This document shows, in pieces, positions 1 through 8,201 of a stretch of DNA of 28,798 bases. How positions within the stretch are numbered: position 1 is the stretch's first letter; the number at the start of each line of letters is the position of its first letter. Source of the stretch: an uncultured Acidaminococcus sp. (GTDB taxonomy: Bacteria > Bacillota_C > Negativicutes > Acidaminococcales > Acidaminococcaceae); NCBI GenBank assembly GCA_900314165.1, contig OMUE01000217.1, positions 1 through 28,798 of the forward strand, given 5' to 3'. A program made the position numbers and the translations under genes. The notes under the pieces are model-generated. The model did no database searches, was not told where the DNA came from, and saw only the letters and a program-made list of their open reading frames with translations.

Positions 1-531
1 CTGGAAGCCATGCTGCCGGTCATCGAGCACAAGATTCCCCTGAAGGCCCATGCCCACAGAGGGGATGATATGCTGACCGCCATCCGGATCGCCAAGGAAT
101 TCGGCCTGGGACTGACCCTGGATCATTGCACCTGCATTATGGACGTGCTGGACGATGTGTGCAGCGAGCCCTATCCGCTGCTCATGGGTCCCAGCCTGGG
201 CGCCCGCAGCAAGATCGAGCTGAAGGGTAAGTCCTTTGAGGCAGTAGCCGAGACCAGTAAGCGCCGGGATATCTGCATCATTACGGACGCACCCGTCATC
301 CCTCTGGAATACCTGCCCCTGTGCGTGGGCATGGCCATTGAAAAAGGCATGGATTACTGGAAGGGCCTGGAGGCTGTTACCATCAATCCGGCCAAAGCCA
401 TCGGCATCGAAGACCGGTATGGTACGCTGGAACCTGGCAAAGAAGCGGATATCGTGGTCTGGAAGAAGAAACCCTTCGTCCATGTGACCGGCCCGGCCAT
501 GGTCATTGCAGGCGGCGTCGTAAGAGCCTGA
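1..531 (+). CDS. Metal-dependent amidohydrolase, 3' part (5' end outside window)
   Basis: The frame is open from base 1 to the TGA at 529-531, so this is the C-terminal part of a longer gene. It resembles the imidazolonepropionase-like amidohydrolase family (COG1228), TIM-barrel hydrolases acting on cyclic amides or similar bonds with bound metal. Visible family features are the HAHR segment near the start, a GxSLGARSKIELK loop, an ITDAPVIPLEYLP segment where the metal-binding aspartate of the TDxPV motif should lie, the helix TINPAKAIGIEDRYGTLEPG and the closing KEADIVVW strand that completes the small beta-sandwich domain. From memory of the family, TDHPV is usual; here the residue after Asp is Ala. 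The substrate cannot be told from the sequence. The ATG at 10 is only an internal Met. Family call is firm, function open. Confidence 0.8.
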   Translation: MEAMLPVIEHKIPLKAHAHRGDDMLTAIRIAKEFGLGLTLDHCTCIMDVLDDVCSEPYPLLMGPSLGARSKIELKGKSFEAVAETSKRRDICIITDAPVIPLEYLPLCVGMAIEKGMDYWKGLEAVTINPAKAIGIEDRYGTLEPGKEADIVVWKKKPFVHVTGPAMVIAGGVVRA

Positions 532-552
532 GCACTTTGCAACGCTGCTCTC

Positions 553-575
553 TAACCCCTAATCCCTAATCCCGG
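553..575. repeat. Degenerate heptamer repeat (CCCTAAT type)
   Basis: About three units of CCCTAAT (GGGATTA on the other strand) follow one another with a 7-base period directly after the amidohydrolase gene and just upstream of the rpmE promoter. The same heptamer type recurs at 21384-21411 and 28722-28747. Confidence 0.6.
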
Positions 576-587
576 GAAACTAGCCTA

Positions 588-616
588 TTGCATACCCCTT
601 CCTGTTGTGGTATAAT
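588..616 (+). promoter_or_regulatory. Sigma-70/SigA type promoter of rpmE
   Basis: TTGCAT at 588-593 and a perfect TATAAT at 611-616 are separated by 17 bases. The start of rpmE lies 57 bases further on, leaving an untranslated leader of roughly 50 bases that contains TTAATGT-rich sequence but no clear riboswitch or operator. Confidence 0.75.
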
Positions 617-672
617 ACTCAAGCATTAATGTCGGGTTATATTAATGTAAAAAGAGAAAGAGGTGTGTAGTA

Positions 673-879
673 ATGAAAGAAGGAATTCATCCTAAGTACG
701 GTGAATGCACCGTTATCTGTGGCTGTGGCAATACATTCAAGACTGGCAGTGTAAAGAAGGAACTGCGCGTGGACGTTTGCTCCAAGTGCCATCCGTTCTT
801 CACTGGCAAACAACGTGATATGTCTGCCAGAGGTCGTATCGAAAAGTTCAACAAACGGTACGGCAAAGACGCAAAATAA
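673..879 (+). CDS. rpmE: 50S ribosomal protein L31 (zinc-binding type)
   Basis: The 68-residue product is bacterial ribosomal protein bL31, a small protein bridging the two ribosomal subunits. It begins [14 protein letters not shown], typical of the family, and carries the zinc-type cysteine set C16-x-C18 and C36-x-x-C39, so it is the C+ (zinc-binding) form, not the zinc-free form made under zinc starvation. The length is normal. The start is preceded by GAAAGAGGTG at a suitable distance. It has its own promoter (588-616) and a likely weak terminator (891-935), so it is probably transcribed alone, although rpmE precedes prfA in many Firmicutes. Only the function of a zinc reserve, known for some C+ L31 proteins, would be an extension beyond the sequence. 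Confidence 0.98.
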   Translation: MKEGIHPKYGECTVICGCGNTFKTGSVKKELRVDVCSKCHPFFTGKQRDMSARGRIEKFNKRYGKDAK

Positions 880-890
880 AAACAGCGCAT

Positions 891-935
891 CAAAAGGGAG
901 TGTATTGCATTATTTGCAGGCACTCCTTTTGTTGT
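891..935 (+). terminator. Probable terminator after rpmE
   Basis: CAAAAGGGAGTG (891-902) pairs with CACTCCTTTTG (921-931) with one bulged G, around an 18-base loop. The following sequence is only moderately T-rich, so termination may be partial. Confidence 0.5.
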
Positions 936-960
936 ATATGGACGGGATATGTAGTATCGT

Positions 961-1016
961 GCATACGTGCATACGTGCATACGTGCATACGTGCATACGT
1001 GCATACGTGCATACGT
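961..1016. repeat. Perfect octamer tandem array, seven copies of GCATACGT
   Basis: Seven uninterrupted identical 8-base units run from 961 to 1016. They are followed at once by degenerate TACGTNN heptamers (1012-1047). The perfect identity indicates recent expansion by slippage. The array lies between the rpmE terminator and the palindromic element at 1036-1230, outside any credible gene. Confidence 0.95.
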
Positions 1017-1047
1017 GGTACGTTGATACGTGATACGTAGTACGAAA
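1012..1047. repeat. TACGTNN heptamer arm, left of MITE-like copy 1
   Basis: TACGTGG, TACGTTGA, TACGTGA, TACGTAG and TACGAAA follow each other with a 7-base period (one unit has 8). They lead into the terminal inverted repeat of the palindromic element. The same heptamer appears in inverted orientation on the other side (1224-1260). Confidence 0.75.
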
Positions 1048-1230
1048 ACACAAATAACTTTCATATTGCACTACCCCGTAGGGGCTTATCGTAAGATAAG
1101 CCCATCAAGGATTCTTGTGTAAACAGGCTCTGGTGGGTTCATCTTACGATGAACCCCTACGGATTCGTATCAGGGTTTGATGTATATTTTAAGGTGTAAA
1201 TAAAAGTTAGTTATGTCTTTTTATACCACG
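1036..1230. mobile_element. MITE-like palindromic element, copy 1
   Basis: The ends are imperfect inverted repeats of about 28 bases. The left end contains CACAAATAACTTTCATATT; the right end, read on the other strand, contains GACATAACTAACTTTTA. Inside, CCGTAGGGG (1076-1084) pairs with CCCCTACGG (1154-1162). Two hairpins are nested: GGGCTTATC-GTAA-GATAAGCCC (1082-1103) and GGGTTCATC-TTAC-GATGAACCC (1135-1156). There is no coding capacity, so it would be a non-autonomous element. A close relative lies at 14751-14961 and a cut copy at 28744-28798. Exact ends and target duplication cannot be fixed because the flanks are themselves repeats. Confidence 0.8.
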
Positions 1231-1260
1231 TATAACGTATAACGTACAACGTACAACGTG
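1224..1260. repeat. ACGTATA/ACGTACA heptamer arm, right of MITE-like copy 1
   Basis: ACGTATA (1228-1234), ACGTATA (1235-1241), ACGTACA (1242-1248), ACGTACA (1249-1255) and ACGTG follow in register. Read on the minus strand these are TACGTTG and TACGTTA units, the inverted counterpart of the left arm at 1012-1047. The array ends immediately before the ribosome binding site of yqhQ. Confidence 0.85.
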
Positions 1261-1274
1261 CCAAGGAGCATACA

Positions 1275-2153
1275 ATGGCAAATGGAAAATTGAGCGTCGG
1301 TGGCCAGGCGGTCATCGAAGGGGTCATGATGCGGGGACCGGGGAAAATCGCCGTGGCGGTACGACAGTCGGACGGAGAGATTGTCGTGGACGCCAAAGCG
1401 GCCACCAGCATCAGCGACAAATATCCTATCTTGAAGAAGCCGTTCCTGAGGGGCGTGGTGTCCCTGGTGGAATCCCTCATGTACGGCATGAAGGCCCTGT
1501 CCTATTCGGCTCAGGCCTCCGGAGAAGAGGACGAGAAGATGGGGGACGGGGAAATGGCAGGGACCATCCTGTTTTCCGTGGCCCTGGCCATCGGACTGTT
1601 TGTGGTGCTGCCCACGTCGGCCATGAAGCTGCTGCAGCTGCTGGGGGTACCGGCCTTTTTGCTGAACATTAGCGAAGGGCTGCTGCGGCTCTTCATCTTC
1701 CTAACCTATATCTGGGCTATCTCCCGCCAGAAGGATATCCAGCGGGTATTCCAGTATCACGGGGCGGAGCACAAGACCATCTATACCTATGAGCACGGCC
1801 TGCCCCTGCGGGTGGAGAATGTGCGGCCTTTTTCCACGCTGCATCCCCGTTGCGGCACGAATTTCCTGATGATCGTCATGCTCATCAGCATCTTTATCTT
1901 TGCCTTTTTAGGCTGGCCCAGCCTGTGGGAACGGATCCTGAGCCGGATCCTGCTCATGCCCGTAGTAGCGGGCATCAGCTACGAGATCATCCGCTTTGCG
2001 GGCAAGCACATGGATAAGCCCTGGGTACGGACGGCCATCCTGCCGGGCCTGTGCTTGCAGAAGCTGACCACCCGGGAGCCGGACGACGACCAGATCGAGG
2101 TGGCCATCGCGTCCCTGAAGGCCGTGCTGCCGCCGGAAGAGATTATAGAGTAA
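1275..2153 (+). CDS. yqhQ: DUF1385 membrane protein, YqhQ family
   Basis: The 292-residue protein belongs to the uncharacterised DUF1385/YqhQ family, widespread in Firmicutes and often encoded next to prfA, as here. Family marks are the N-terminal GGQAVIEGVMMRGP, the central QYHGAEHKTIYTYE and the later RCGTNFL. Hydrophobic stretches near residues 96-118, 125-150, 200-218 and 225-245 indicate an integral membrane protein; the conserved acidic/histidine block lies between them. CAAGGAG at 1261-1267 sets the ATG at 1275. prfA starts 54 bases downstream. Molecular function is unknown. No SigA-type promoter is clear upstream; the preceding 395 bases are the repeat region. Confidence 0.9.
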   Translation: MANGKLSVGGQAVIEGVMMRGPGKIAVAVRQSDGEIVVDAKAATSISDKYPILKKPFLRGVVSLVESLMYGMKALSYSAQASGEEDEKMGDGEMAGTILFSVALAIGLFVVLPTSAMKLLQLLGVPAFLLNISEGLLRLFIFLTYIWAISRQKDIQRVFQYHGAEHKTIYTYEHGLPLRVENVRPFSTLHPRCGTNFLMIVMLISIFIFAFLGWPSLWERILSRILLMPVVAGISYEIIRFAGKHMDKPWVRTAILPGLCLQKLTTREPDDDQIEVAIASLKAVLPPEEIIE

Positions 2154-2162
2154 CTGGGAAAC

Positions 2163-2197
2163 AGACGGACGACAGAACGACGGACGACGGACGAAAG
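2163..2197. repeat. ACGACGG heptamer tandem repeat in the prfA leader
   Basis: Five units of seven bases (AGACGGA, CGACAGA, ACGACGG, ACGACGG, ACGAAAG) fill most of the 54-base gap between yqhQ and prfA. They abut the prfA ribosome binding site AAAGAGGAAAAA. The strand is almost free of T, so the mRNA here should be largely unstructured. Confidence 0.7.
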
Positions 2198-2207
2198 AGG
2201 AAAAATC

Positions 2208-3284
2208 ATGTTTGAAAATATTGAGAAACTCCAGGGCATCGAGGACAAATACCTGGACCTGGAACAGAAGATCAGCGACCCGGATGTGCTGGCCCGGCAG
2301 GACGAATGGCAGAAATACACGAAGGCCCATTCCAAGCTGACGGACATCGTCACGGTGTTCCGTGACTACAAGAAGCTGGCGGAGACCTATCGGGAGGACG
2401 AAAAGCTGGTGGCGGCCAAAGAGGATCCGGAACTTGTAGCCATGGCAGAAGAGGAAATGGCGGAGCTGAAGCCGGAAATCGAAGCCTACGAGGAACGGCT
2501 CACCATCCTGCTGCTACCCAAAGACCCTAACGACGACAAGAACATCATCATGGAAATCCGGGCCGGTGCCGGCGGGGACGAAGCGGCCCTGTTTGCCGGG
2601 GATTTGTTTCGCATGTACACCCGCTACGCCGAAGGCCGGGGCTGGAAGATCGAGCTCATGGACTCCTCTCCTACAGGTCTGGGAGGCTTCAAAGAAGTGG
2701 TGTTCATGGTCAGCGGCGACGAAGTGTACAGCCATATGAAGTTTGAAAGCGGCGTGCACCGGGTCCAGCGGGTGCCGGAAACGGAAGCCCAGGGCCGGGT
2801 CCACACGTCCACGGTCACAGTGGCGGTTATGCCGGAAGCCCAGGAAGTGGATATCGACATCAATCCGGCGGACATCCGCATCGATACCTATAGAGCCGGT
2901 GGCGCCGGTGGCCAGTACGTAAACAAGACGGAATCGGCCGTGCGCATGATCCACATCCCTACGGGCATCATGGCCCAGTGCCAGGACGAAAAGTCCCAGG
3001 CCAAGAACCGGGAAAAATGTATGCGGGTACTGCGGTCCCGGATCCTGGAAGCGGAACAGGAAAAGCAGCGGGCTGCGGAAGCCGCCGAACGGAAAAGCCA
3101 GGTGGGCACCGGGGACAGAAGCGAGCGGATCCGGACCTACAACTATCCTCAGGGACGGGTCACGGACCATCGGATCGGGCTCACCCTCCACAAACTGCCG
3201 GACATCATCAACGGGGATCTGGACGAGCTGCTGGATGCCCTGATGACCGTGGAACAAAGTAAAAAGCTGCAGCAGGTGAAATAA
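2208..3284 (+). CDS. prfA: Peptide chain release factor 1
   Basis: RF1 reads UAA and UAG stop codons in the ribosomal A site and triggers peptide release. The 358-residue product has normal length. The codon-recognition tripeptide is P190-E191-T192 within [10 protein letters not shown], the PxT form of RF1 (RF2 has SPF). The catalytic GGQ is at 234-236, with the following [18 protein letters not shown] typical of class I release factors. The gene shares its last base with the ATG of prmC, whose product methylates the GGQ glutamine, so the two are translationally coupled enzyme and substrate. Start chosen at 2208 after AAAGAGGAAAAA. Confidence 0.98.
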   Translation: MFENIEKLQGIEDKYLDLEQKISDPDVLARQDEWQKYTKAHSKLTDIVTVFRDYKKLAETYREDEKLVAAKEDPELVAMAEEEMAELKPEIEAYEERLTILLLPKDPNDDKNIIMEIRAGAGGDEAALFAGDLFRMYTRYAEGRGWKIELMDSSPTGLGGFKEVVFMVSGDEVYSHMKFESGVHRVQRVPETEAQGRVHTSTVTVAVMPEAQEVDIDINPADIRIDTYRAGGAGGQYVNKTESAVRMIHIPTGIMAQCQDEKSQAKNREKCMRVLRSRILEAEQEKQRAAEAAERKSQVGTGDRSERIRTYNYPQGRVTDHRIGLTLHKLPDIINGDLDELLDALMTVEQSKKLQQVK

Positions 3285-4192
3285 TGACGGCACAAAGAGA
3301 AGTTTGGACCATCTTAAAATTGCTGAACTGGACGAAGCAGTACTTCGCCTCCAAGGGCGTGGAGAACCCACGCCTGGATGCGGAAGTGCTGCTTTGTGCC
3401 GTGCTGGATTATTCCCGGATCCAGCTCTATACCCATTTTGATGAGCCGTTGAATCCGGATGAGCTGAAAAAGTACAAGGAATACGTAGTGCGCCGGGTCA
3501 AACGGGAGCCCGTGGCCTATATCCTGGGCAAAAAGGGCTTCATGCAGTACGACTTCAAAGTTACAAAAGATACGCTGGTGCCCCGGCCGGAAACGGAGCT
3601 GCTGGTGGAAAACCTTATTGCCCTGAATCAGGACAAAGGGCCTCGGGAAATCCTGGATCTGGGCGTGGGCAGCGGCGCCATCCTGGTGTCCCTGCTGGGC
3701 AATCTGCCCGAAGCCCGGGGCCTGGGCGTGGATATTTCCCCCGGTGCCGTGGAAGTGACCCTGGAGAACGCGAAGACCGTGGGCGTGGAGGACCGGTGTG
3801 CTGTCCTGATTTCCGATCTGTATGCTAATATCCCCAGGGACGAAAAATTCCACGTCATCGTGTCGAACCCGCCCTATATTCCGAAAAAGGATCTGGCCGG
3901 CCTGGCTCCGGAAGTCCACCAAGAGCCGGTGACGGCGTTGGATGGCGGCGAAGACGGCCTGGATTTTTACAGGCGGATCCTCAATAACATCTGGGATTAT
4001 CTGCTGCCGGACGGGCTGGCAGCTTTTGAAATCGGCATCGGGGAAAGCGAAGCGGTCAGCGCCCTTTGCCGGGAAGCGGGCCTTGGCAAGGTCCGGGTGT
4101 GTAAAGATTACGGCGGCATCGACCGCATGGTATTTGCTGCAAAAGAAGGTACGGTATATGGAAACGAAATTATGGAACTTAAAGAACGATAA
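3284..4192 (+). CDS. prmC: Release factor glutamine N5-methyltransferase
   Basis: PrmC transfers a methyl group from S-adenosylmethionine to the glutamine of the GGQ motif in release factors. The 302-residue protein has an N-terminal helical domain (about 1-95), the RPETE segment (101-105), the SAM-binding glycine motif DLGVGSG (125-131) and the substrate-binding signature N195-P-P-Y198. The ATG overlaps the last base of the prfA stop codon (TAATG), so coupling to prfA fixes this start. The 3' end runs 35 bases into ywlC. The length is slightly above the usual 280-290 residues, with the excess at the C-terminus after the VFAAKEG segment, possibly because of the overlap. Confidence 0.96.
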   Translation: MTAQREVWTILKLLNWTKQYFASKGVENPRLDAEVLLCAVLDYSRIQLYTHFDEPLNPDELKKYKEYVVRRVKREPVAYILGKKGFMQYDFKVTKDTLVPRPETELLVENLIALNQDKGPREILDLGVGSGAILVSLLGNLPEARGLGVDISPGAVEVTLENAKTVGVEDRCAVLISDLYANIPRDEKFHVIVSNPPYIPKKDLAGLAPEVHQEPVTALDGGEDGLDFYRRILNNIWDYLLPDGLAAFEIGIGESEAVSALCREAGLGKVRVCKDYGGIDRMVFAAKEGTVYGNEIMELKER

Positions 4193-5264
4193 GGAGCTGG
4201 CACCGCAACTGGCAGAAGCAGCGGCCCTGCTCCACAATGGCGGCGTCGTGGCCTTTCCCACAGAGACTGTCTATGGACTGGGAGCCAACGGCCTTGATGG
4301 GGAAGCCTGCAAGAAGATCTTTGCGGCCAAGGGCCGTCCTGTGGACAATCCCCTGATCCTGCACATCAGCGAGATGGAGGAGATCCTGCCCCTGACCAGC
4401 GGCCTGTCCCCTATGGCGAAAAAGCTCATGGAAGCCTTCTGGCCCGGACCCATGACGCTCATTGTGCCGAAGTCGGACCTGATTCCCGACGTGGTGACGG
4501 CGGGACTGGATACGGTAGCCGTGCGCTTTCCCAGCCACAAGATTGCCCGTACGTTCATCCATCTGGCAGGCTGCCCGGTAGCAGCGCCTTCTGCCAATAA
4601 ATCCGGCAAGCCCAGCCCTACCAATGCGGCGGATGTGCTGACGGATATGGATGGGATCATCGACGGTGTTGTGGACGGAGGCCCCTGCGATATCGGCGTG
4701 GAATCCACGATTATCGATACGACAGGAGAAGTCCCCGTCATCCTGCGTCCGGGCGGCATCACCAAAGAAATGATTCAGGAGGTCATGGGAGAAGCGGAAC
4801 TGGATCCAGGCCTGATCAAGGCGGATGAAACGCCCCGGGCCCCTGGCATGAAGTACAAACATTATGCGCCGAAGGCTCCCATGCTGCTCATCGAGGGGCC
4901 GGAAGCCGGCGGGGCCGTCATCCGTACGGCTATTATGGCAGAAGCCAACGACCTGAAGGTGGGCGTGCTGGCCATGGAGGACACCATTGCCCATCTGCCG
5001 AAAACTCCGAACATTATTGTCCATTCCGGTGGTAAGGACATGGCGGACCTGGCCGAGAACCTGTATAAGGAACTGCGGGAATTCGACAAAGAGGACGTGG
5101 ACATCATCATCGGGGAAGGCGTGCCGGAAACCCAGTTGGGGCTGGCTATCATGAACCGCATGCGCAAATCGGCGGCCCATAATATCCTGTGGGCCGATGA
5201 AGGGCTGCTGCGGAAAAAAAGCGGACAAATTCCCTCTTTTTTAGAGATGTTTGTGTTACAATGA
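4158..5264 (+). CDS. ywlC: L-threonylcarbamoyladenylate synthase, Sua5 long form
   Basis: The enzyme makes threonylcarbamoyl-AMP from threonine, bicarbonate and ATP, the first step of t6A formation at position 37 of ANN-decoding tRNAs. The 368-residue product is the two-domain Sua5 type: a YrdC domain (about 10-200) with PTETVYGLGANG, KGRPVDNPLI and SANKSGKPSPTNA, the APGMKYKHYAPKAPM linker that closes over the active site, and a C-terminal Sua5 domain to about 350. The ATG at 4158 lies after GAAGGT (4145-4150) within the end of prmC; the frame is open upstream but that part is antisense-free noise overlapping prmC and not homologous. The partner t6A genes (tsaBDE) are not in the window. Confidence 0.95.
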   Translation: METKLWNLKNDKELAPQLAEAAALLHNGGVVAFPTETVYGLGANGLDGEACKKIFAAKGRPVDNPLILHISEMEEILPLTSGLSPMAKKLMEAFWPGPMTLIVPKSDLIPDVVTAGLDTVAVRFPSHKIARTFIHLAGCPVAAPSANKSGKPSPTNAADVLTDMDGIIDGVVDGGPCDIGVESTIIDTTGEVPVILRPGGITKEMIQEVMGEAELDPGLIKADETPRAPGMKYKHYAPKAPMLLIEGPEAGGAVIRTAIMAEANDLKVGVLAMEDTIAHLPKTPNIIVHSGGKDMADLAENLYKELREFDKEDVDIIIGEGVPETQLGLAIMNRMRKSAAHNILWADEGLLRKKSGQIPSFLEMFVLQ

Positions 5265-5294
5265 AAGTGAACGATATTCGCTTAAGGAGGCAGA

Positions 5295-5735
5295 ATGATG
5301 AAGATTGTCATCGGCTGTGATCATGGTGGATTTGCTTTAAAACAGGACATCATCAAACATTTACAGGATAAAGGTTATGAAGTGGAAGATCTGGGTTCTT
5401 ACACCCCTGACCGGGTGGATTACCCTGATTATGCGAAAAAAGTAGGGGAAGCGGTAGCCGCCGGCAAGGCAGAACAGGGCATCCTGATCTGCGGCACGGG
5501 CCTGGGTATGTCCATTGCGGCCAACAAGATCCATGGCATCCGGGCTGCAGTGTGCTGTGACTGCTATTCGGCAGAAAAAGCCCGGGAACACAACAATGCC
5601 AATGTGCTGTGCCTGGGCGCCAGAGTGCTGGGCAGCGGCCTGGCCCTGCAGATTGTCGATGCCTACCTGGGAGCATCCTTCCTGGGCAGCTATCATACCC
5701 TGCGGGTACAGAAAATCATGGATTTGGAAAAGTAA
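5295..5735 (+). CDS. rpiB: Ribose-5-phosphate isomerase B
   Basis: RpiB interconverts ribose 5-phosphate and ribulose 5-phosphate in the pentose phosphate pathway. The 146-residue product carries the family motifs IGCDHGGFALK near the N-terminus and GILICGTGLGMSIAANK, with the catalytic Cys at 66 and the GTGxG anion hole. Length is normal for the LacAB/RpiB family. AAGGAGG ends at 5290; two ATG codons follow at 5295 and 5298, and the second has the better spacing, so the true protein may start one residue later. rpiB followed by ywlG, glyA and upp is the order seen in Bacillus subtilis (ywlF-ywlG-glyA-upp). Confidence 0.96.
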   Translation: MMKIVIGCDHGGFALKQDIIKHLQDKGYEVEDLGSYTPDRVDYPDYAKKVGEAVAAGKAEQGILICGTGLGMSIAANKIHGIRAAVCCDCYSAEKAREHNNANVLCLGARVLGSGLALQIVDAYLGASFLGSYHTLRVQKIMDLEK

Positions 5736-5745
5736 GGTGTTAAGG

Positions 5746-6285
5746 ATGAACGTGGAAGAACTGGCTCAGGAATTGGCGGAAGCAGCAGAAGAATTACTCA
5801 GCAAACATGGCAAGGCCGGTAAGGTATTGGTCGTGGGCTGCAGCACCAGCGAGGTGCGGGGCAACAAGATCGGTACCGGTGGTTCCATGGATCTGGCAAA
5901 GGCGTTTTATACGGTACTGCAGGATGCCTGCCAGAAACATGATATGTTCCTGGCAGCCCAGTGCTGTGAACATCTGAACCGGGCCTTGGTAGTGGACGAA
6001 GCGGCTATGGAAAAATTCGGCTGGCAGCAGGTGACCGTACGGCCCATAGAGCATGCAGGCGGTGCCTTTGCCGCTCAGGCCTATAATACCCTGGAACACC
6101 CTGTAGTGGTAGAAGAAGTGAAGGCAGATCTGGGGCTGGATATCGGCCAGACCCTCATCGGTATGCATCTGAAACGCGTAGCTGTACCTGTGCGGCTGTC
6201 CCGGAAAATGCTGGGCGATGCCGTACTGACAGCGGCCTATGTGAGACCGCCCCTCATTGGCGGCCAACGGGCTGTGTATAAATAA
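5746..6285 (+). CDS. ywlG: DUF436 protein, YwlG family
   Basis: The 179-residue protein belongs to the YwlG/TIGR01440 family, conserved between rpiB and glyA in Firmicutes but without an established function. Recognisable parts are [21 protein letters not shown] near residues 28-48, [27 protein letters not shown] and [14 protein letters not shown]. The two cysteines before EHLNRALV and the conserved histidines could bind a metal or form an active site; that is inference. The ATG at 5746 is ten bases after the rpiB stop, with AAGGTG at 5734-5739. An upstream-extended frame overlapping rpiB is rejected as non-homologous. Confidence 0.9.
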   Translation: MNVEELAQELAEAAEELLSKHGKAGKVLVVGCSTSEVRGNKIGTGGSMDLAKAFYTVLQDACQKHDMFLAAQCCEHLNRALVVDEAAMEKFGWQQVTVRPIEHAGGAFAAQAYNTLEHPVVVEEVKADLGLDIGQTLIGMHLKRVAVPVRLSRKMLGDAVLTAAYVRPPLIGGQRAVYK

Positions 6286-6307
6286 AGAACACATAAGGAG
6301 GAAGAGT

Positions 6308-7555
6308 ATGAGCTTAGAGGATTTGCGCAAACAGGACCCCGCGGTGGCTGAGGCTATCGGAGAGGAATTAGGTAGACAAAGACATAAGATTGAACTCATC
6401 GCTTCTGAAAATGTGGTTTCCCCTGCTGTATTGGAAGCCATGGGCAGCGTGCTGACGAACAAGTATGCAGAAGGATATCCCGGCCACCGGTATTACGGCG
6501 GCTGCGAATACGTGGATAAAGTAGAAGAACTGGCCAGAAACCGGGCCTGCGAGCTGTTCGGTGCAGAACATGCCAACGTACAGCCCCATTGCGGCGCCAA
6601 TGCGAACCTGGCCGTGTTCTTTGCCCTGGTCAAGCCCGGCGATACGGTCATGGGCATGAACTTGTCCCAGGGCGGCCATCTGTCCCATGGATCTCCGGTA
6701 AATATTTCCGGTAAATACTTCCATATCGTACCGTACGGTGTGGATGCAGAAACGGAACGGATTGATTATGACAAGATGGAAGCCATCGCTAAGGAATGCC
6801 AGCCCAAGATGATCATCGGCGGCGCCAGCGCTTACCCCAGAATCATCGATTTCGAACGGATGGCCTATATTGCCCATGAAGTGGGGGCTTATCTCATGAT
6901 CGATATGGCCCATATTGCCGGCCTCATTGCGGCAGGCCTTCATCCCAGCCCTGTACCCTATGCAGATGTCGTGACGACGACGACCCACAAGACCCTGAGA
7001 GGGCCCCGGGGCGGCATGATCCTGTGTCCGGAAAAATATGCCAAGGCCATCGACAAGGCCGTATTCCCCGGCACCCAGGGCGGACCGCTCATGCACATCA
7101 TCGCGGCTAAGGCTGTGGCCTTCGGCGAAGCACTGAAACCGGAATTCAAGGAATATCAGGGCCAGATCATCAAGAATGCCAAGGCGATGGCGGATGAACT
7201 GGTGAACCAGGGCCTGCGCCTGGTGTCCGGCGGTACGGATAACCATCTGTGCCTGGTTGATACCCGCAGCAAGGGCCTGACCGGTAAGGAAGCCGAAAAA
7301 ATGCTGGATGATGTGGGTATTACCTGCAACAAGAACACCATTCCCAACGACCCTGCCAGCCCGTTTGTGACCAGCGGCATCCGTCTGGGTTCCCCGGCTG
7401 CCACGACCCGTGGTTTCAAGGAAGCGGACTTTACGGAAGTTGCGAAGATCATCGGCCTGGTGCTCAGCAATCCCGGCAATGAAGCAGCCAAAGAAGAAGC
7501 GGCTAAACGGGTCCAGGTACTGTGTGAAAAATATCCGATTTATCCCGGTATGTGA
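6308..7555 (+). CDS. glyA: Serine hydroxymethyltransferase
   Basis: GlyA converts serine and tetrahydrofolate to glycine and 5,10-methylenetetrahydrofolate, the main cellular source of one-carbon units. The 415-residue protein has standard length. The pyridoxal-phosphate lysine is K228 in [16 protein letters not shown]-terminal marks are [11 protein letters not shown] and [21 protein letters not shown] perfect AAGGAGG (6295-6301) six bases upstream fixes the ATG at 6308. It sits in the rpiB-ywlG-glyA-upp run, linking one-carbon supply with nucleotide salvage; the methylene-THF made here is what thymidylate synthase uses, and the dCMP deaminase downstream supplies the dUMP side. Confidence 0.98.
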   Translation: MSLEDLRKQDPAVAEAIGEELGRQRHKIELIASENVVSPAVLEAMGSVLTNKYAEGYPGHRYYGGCEYVDKVEELARNRACELFGAEHANVQPHCGANANLAVFFALVKPGDTVMGMNLSQGGHLSHGSPVNISGKYFHIVPYGVDAETERIDYDKMEAIAKECQPKMIIGGASAYPRIIDFERMAYIAHEVGAYLMIDMAHIAGLIAAGLHPSPVPYADVVTTTTHKTLRGPRGGMILCPEKYAKAIDKAVFPGTQGGPLMHIIAAKAVAFGEALKPEFKEYQGQIIKNAKAMADELVNQGLRLVSGGTDNHLCLVDTRSKGLTGKEAEKMLDDVGITCNKNTIPNDPASPFVTSGIRLGSPAATTRGFKEADFTEVAKIIGLVLSNPGNEAAKEEAAKRVQVLCEKYPIYPGM

Positions 7556-7573
7556 TAAAGGAGCGCATATCCT

Positions 7574-8200
7574 ATGCAGATCAATGTAGTCAATCATCCG
7601 ATTATCAAAGAAAAAATGACGAGGCTCCGGGACAAGGCTACGGCTCCGAAAGAATTCCGCCAGCTGCTGGATCAGATTGCCCAGCTGCTGTTGTTTGAAG
7701 TCACGAAGGACCTGCCTGTCCGGGAAGTGAAGGTGACGACGCCCCTGGAAGAAACGACGGGCTATGAACTGGCTGTTTCCGGCATTACCGTGGTGCCCAT
7801 CCTGCGGGCGGGCCTGGGATTCCTGGATGCGGTCATGGATCTGCTGCCGGAAGCCAATGTGGGCCATATCGGCCTGACCCGGGACGAAAAAACCCTGGAA
7901 CCGATCAAATACTATTGCAAGATTCCCAAGGACAAGGATGCGGAAATCATCCTTATCGATCCCATGCTGGCAACGGGTGGCAGTGCGGTTGCGGCCCTGT
8001 CCATGCTGAAGGCGGAAGGGTATCACAATTTCCGGTTTATGTGCCTGGTGGCTGCTCCGGAAGGGGTGAAGCTCGTGAACAAGGTCCATCCGGAAGTGCC
8101 CATCTATGCGGCAGCCCTGGACGACCATCTGAATGAACACGGTTACATCGTTCCCGGCCTGGGTGATGCCGGTGACAGAGTCTTCGGTACGGTGGGCTGA
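7574..8200 (+). CDS. upp: Uracil phosphoribosyltransferase
   Basis: Upp salvages uracil with PRPP to UMP. The 208-residue product has the expected length and motifs: [11 protein letters not shown] (73-83), the PRPP-binding loop [12 protein letters not shown] (127-138) and the C-terminal uracil-binding segment [23 protein letters not shown] lies at 7557-7563, ten bases before the ATG. The gene is 18 bases after glyA and one base before the dCMP deaminase gene, so all are cotranscribed. No uracil permease gene follows, unlike the upp-uraA pair of some bacteria. Confidence 0.98.
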   Translation: MQINVVNHPIIKEKMTRLRDKATAPKEFRQLLDQIAQLLLFEVTKDLPVREVKVTTPLEETTGYELAVSGITVVPILRAGLGFLDAVMDLLPEANVGHIGLTRDEKTLEPIKYYCKIPKDKDAEIILIDPMLATGGSAVAALSMLKAEGYHNFRFMCLVAAPEGVKLVNKVHPEVPIYAAALDDHLNEHGYIVPGLGDAGDRVFGTVG

Positions 8201-8201
8201 C

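Noticed and set aside
961..1016. CRISPR-like array
   Set aside because: The units are 8 bases long and contiguous with no spacers, and no cas gene is present.
687..1064. Open frames across the octamer array (HVCTYARM-type repeats on either strand)
   Set aside because: The peptides are translations of the tandem repeat with no start signal; they overlap rpmE or its terminator.
1036..1230. tRNA or small structured RNA gene in the palindromic element
   Set aside because: The fold is a nested inverted repeat, not a cloverleaf, and it recurs with terminal repeats like a MITE; a transcribed role is not excluded but nothing shows it.
3942..4157. Upstream extension of the Sua5-type gene
   Set aside because: The extra 72 residues are an out-of-frame reading of prmC; the proper ATG with a binding site is at 4158.
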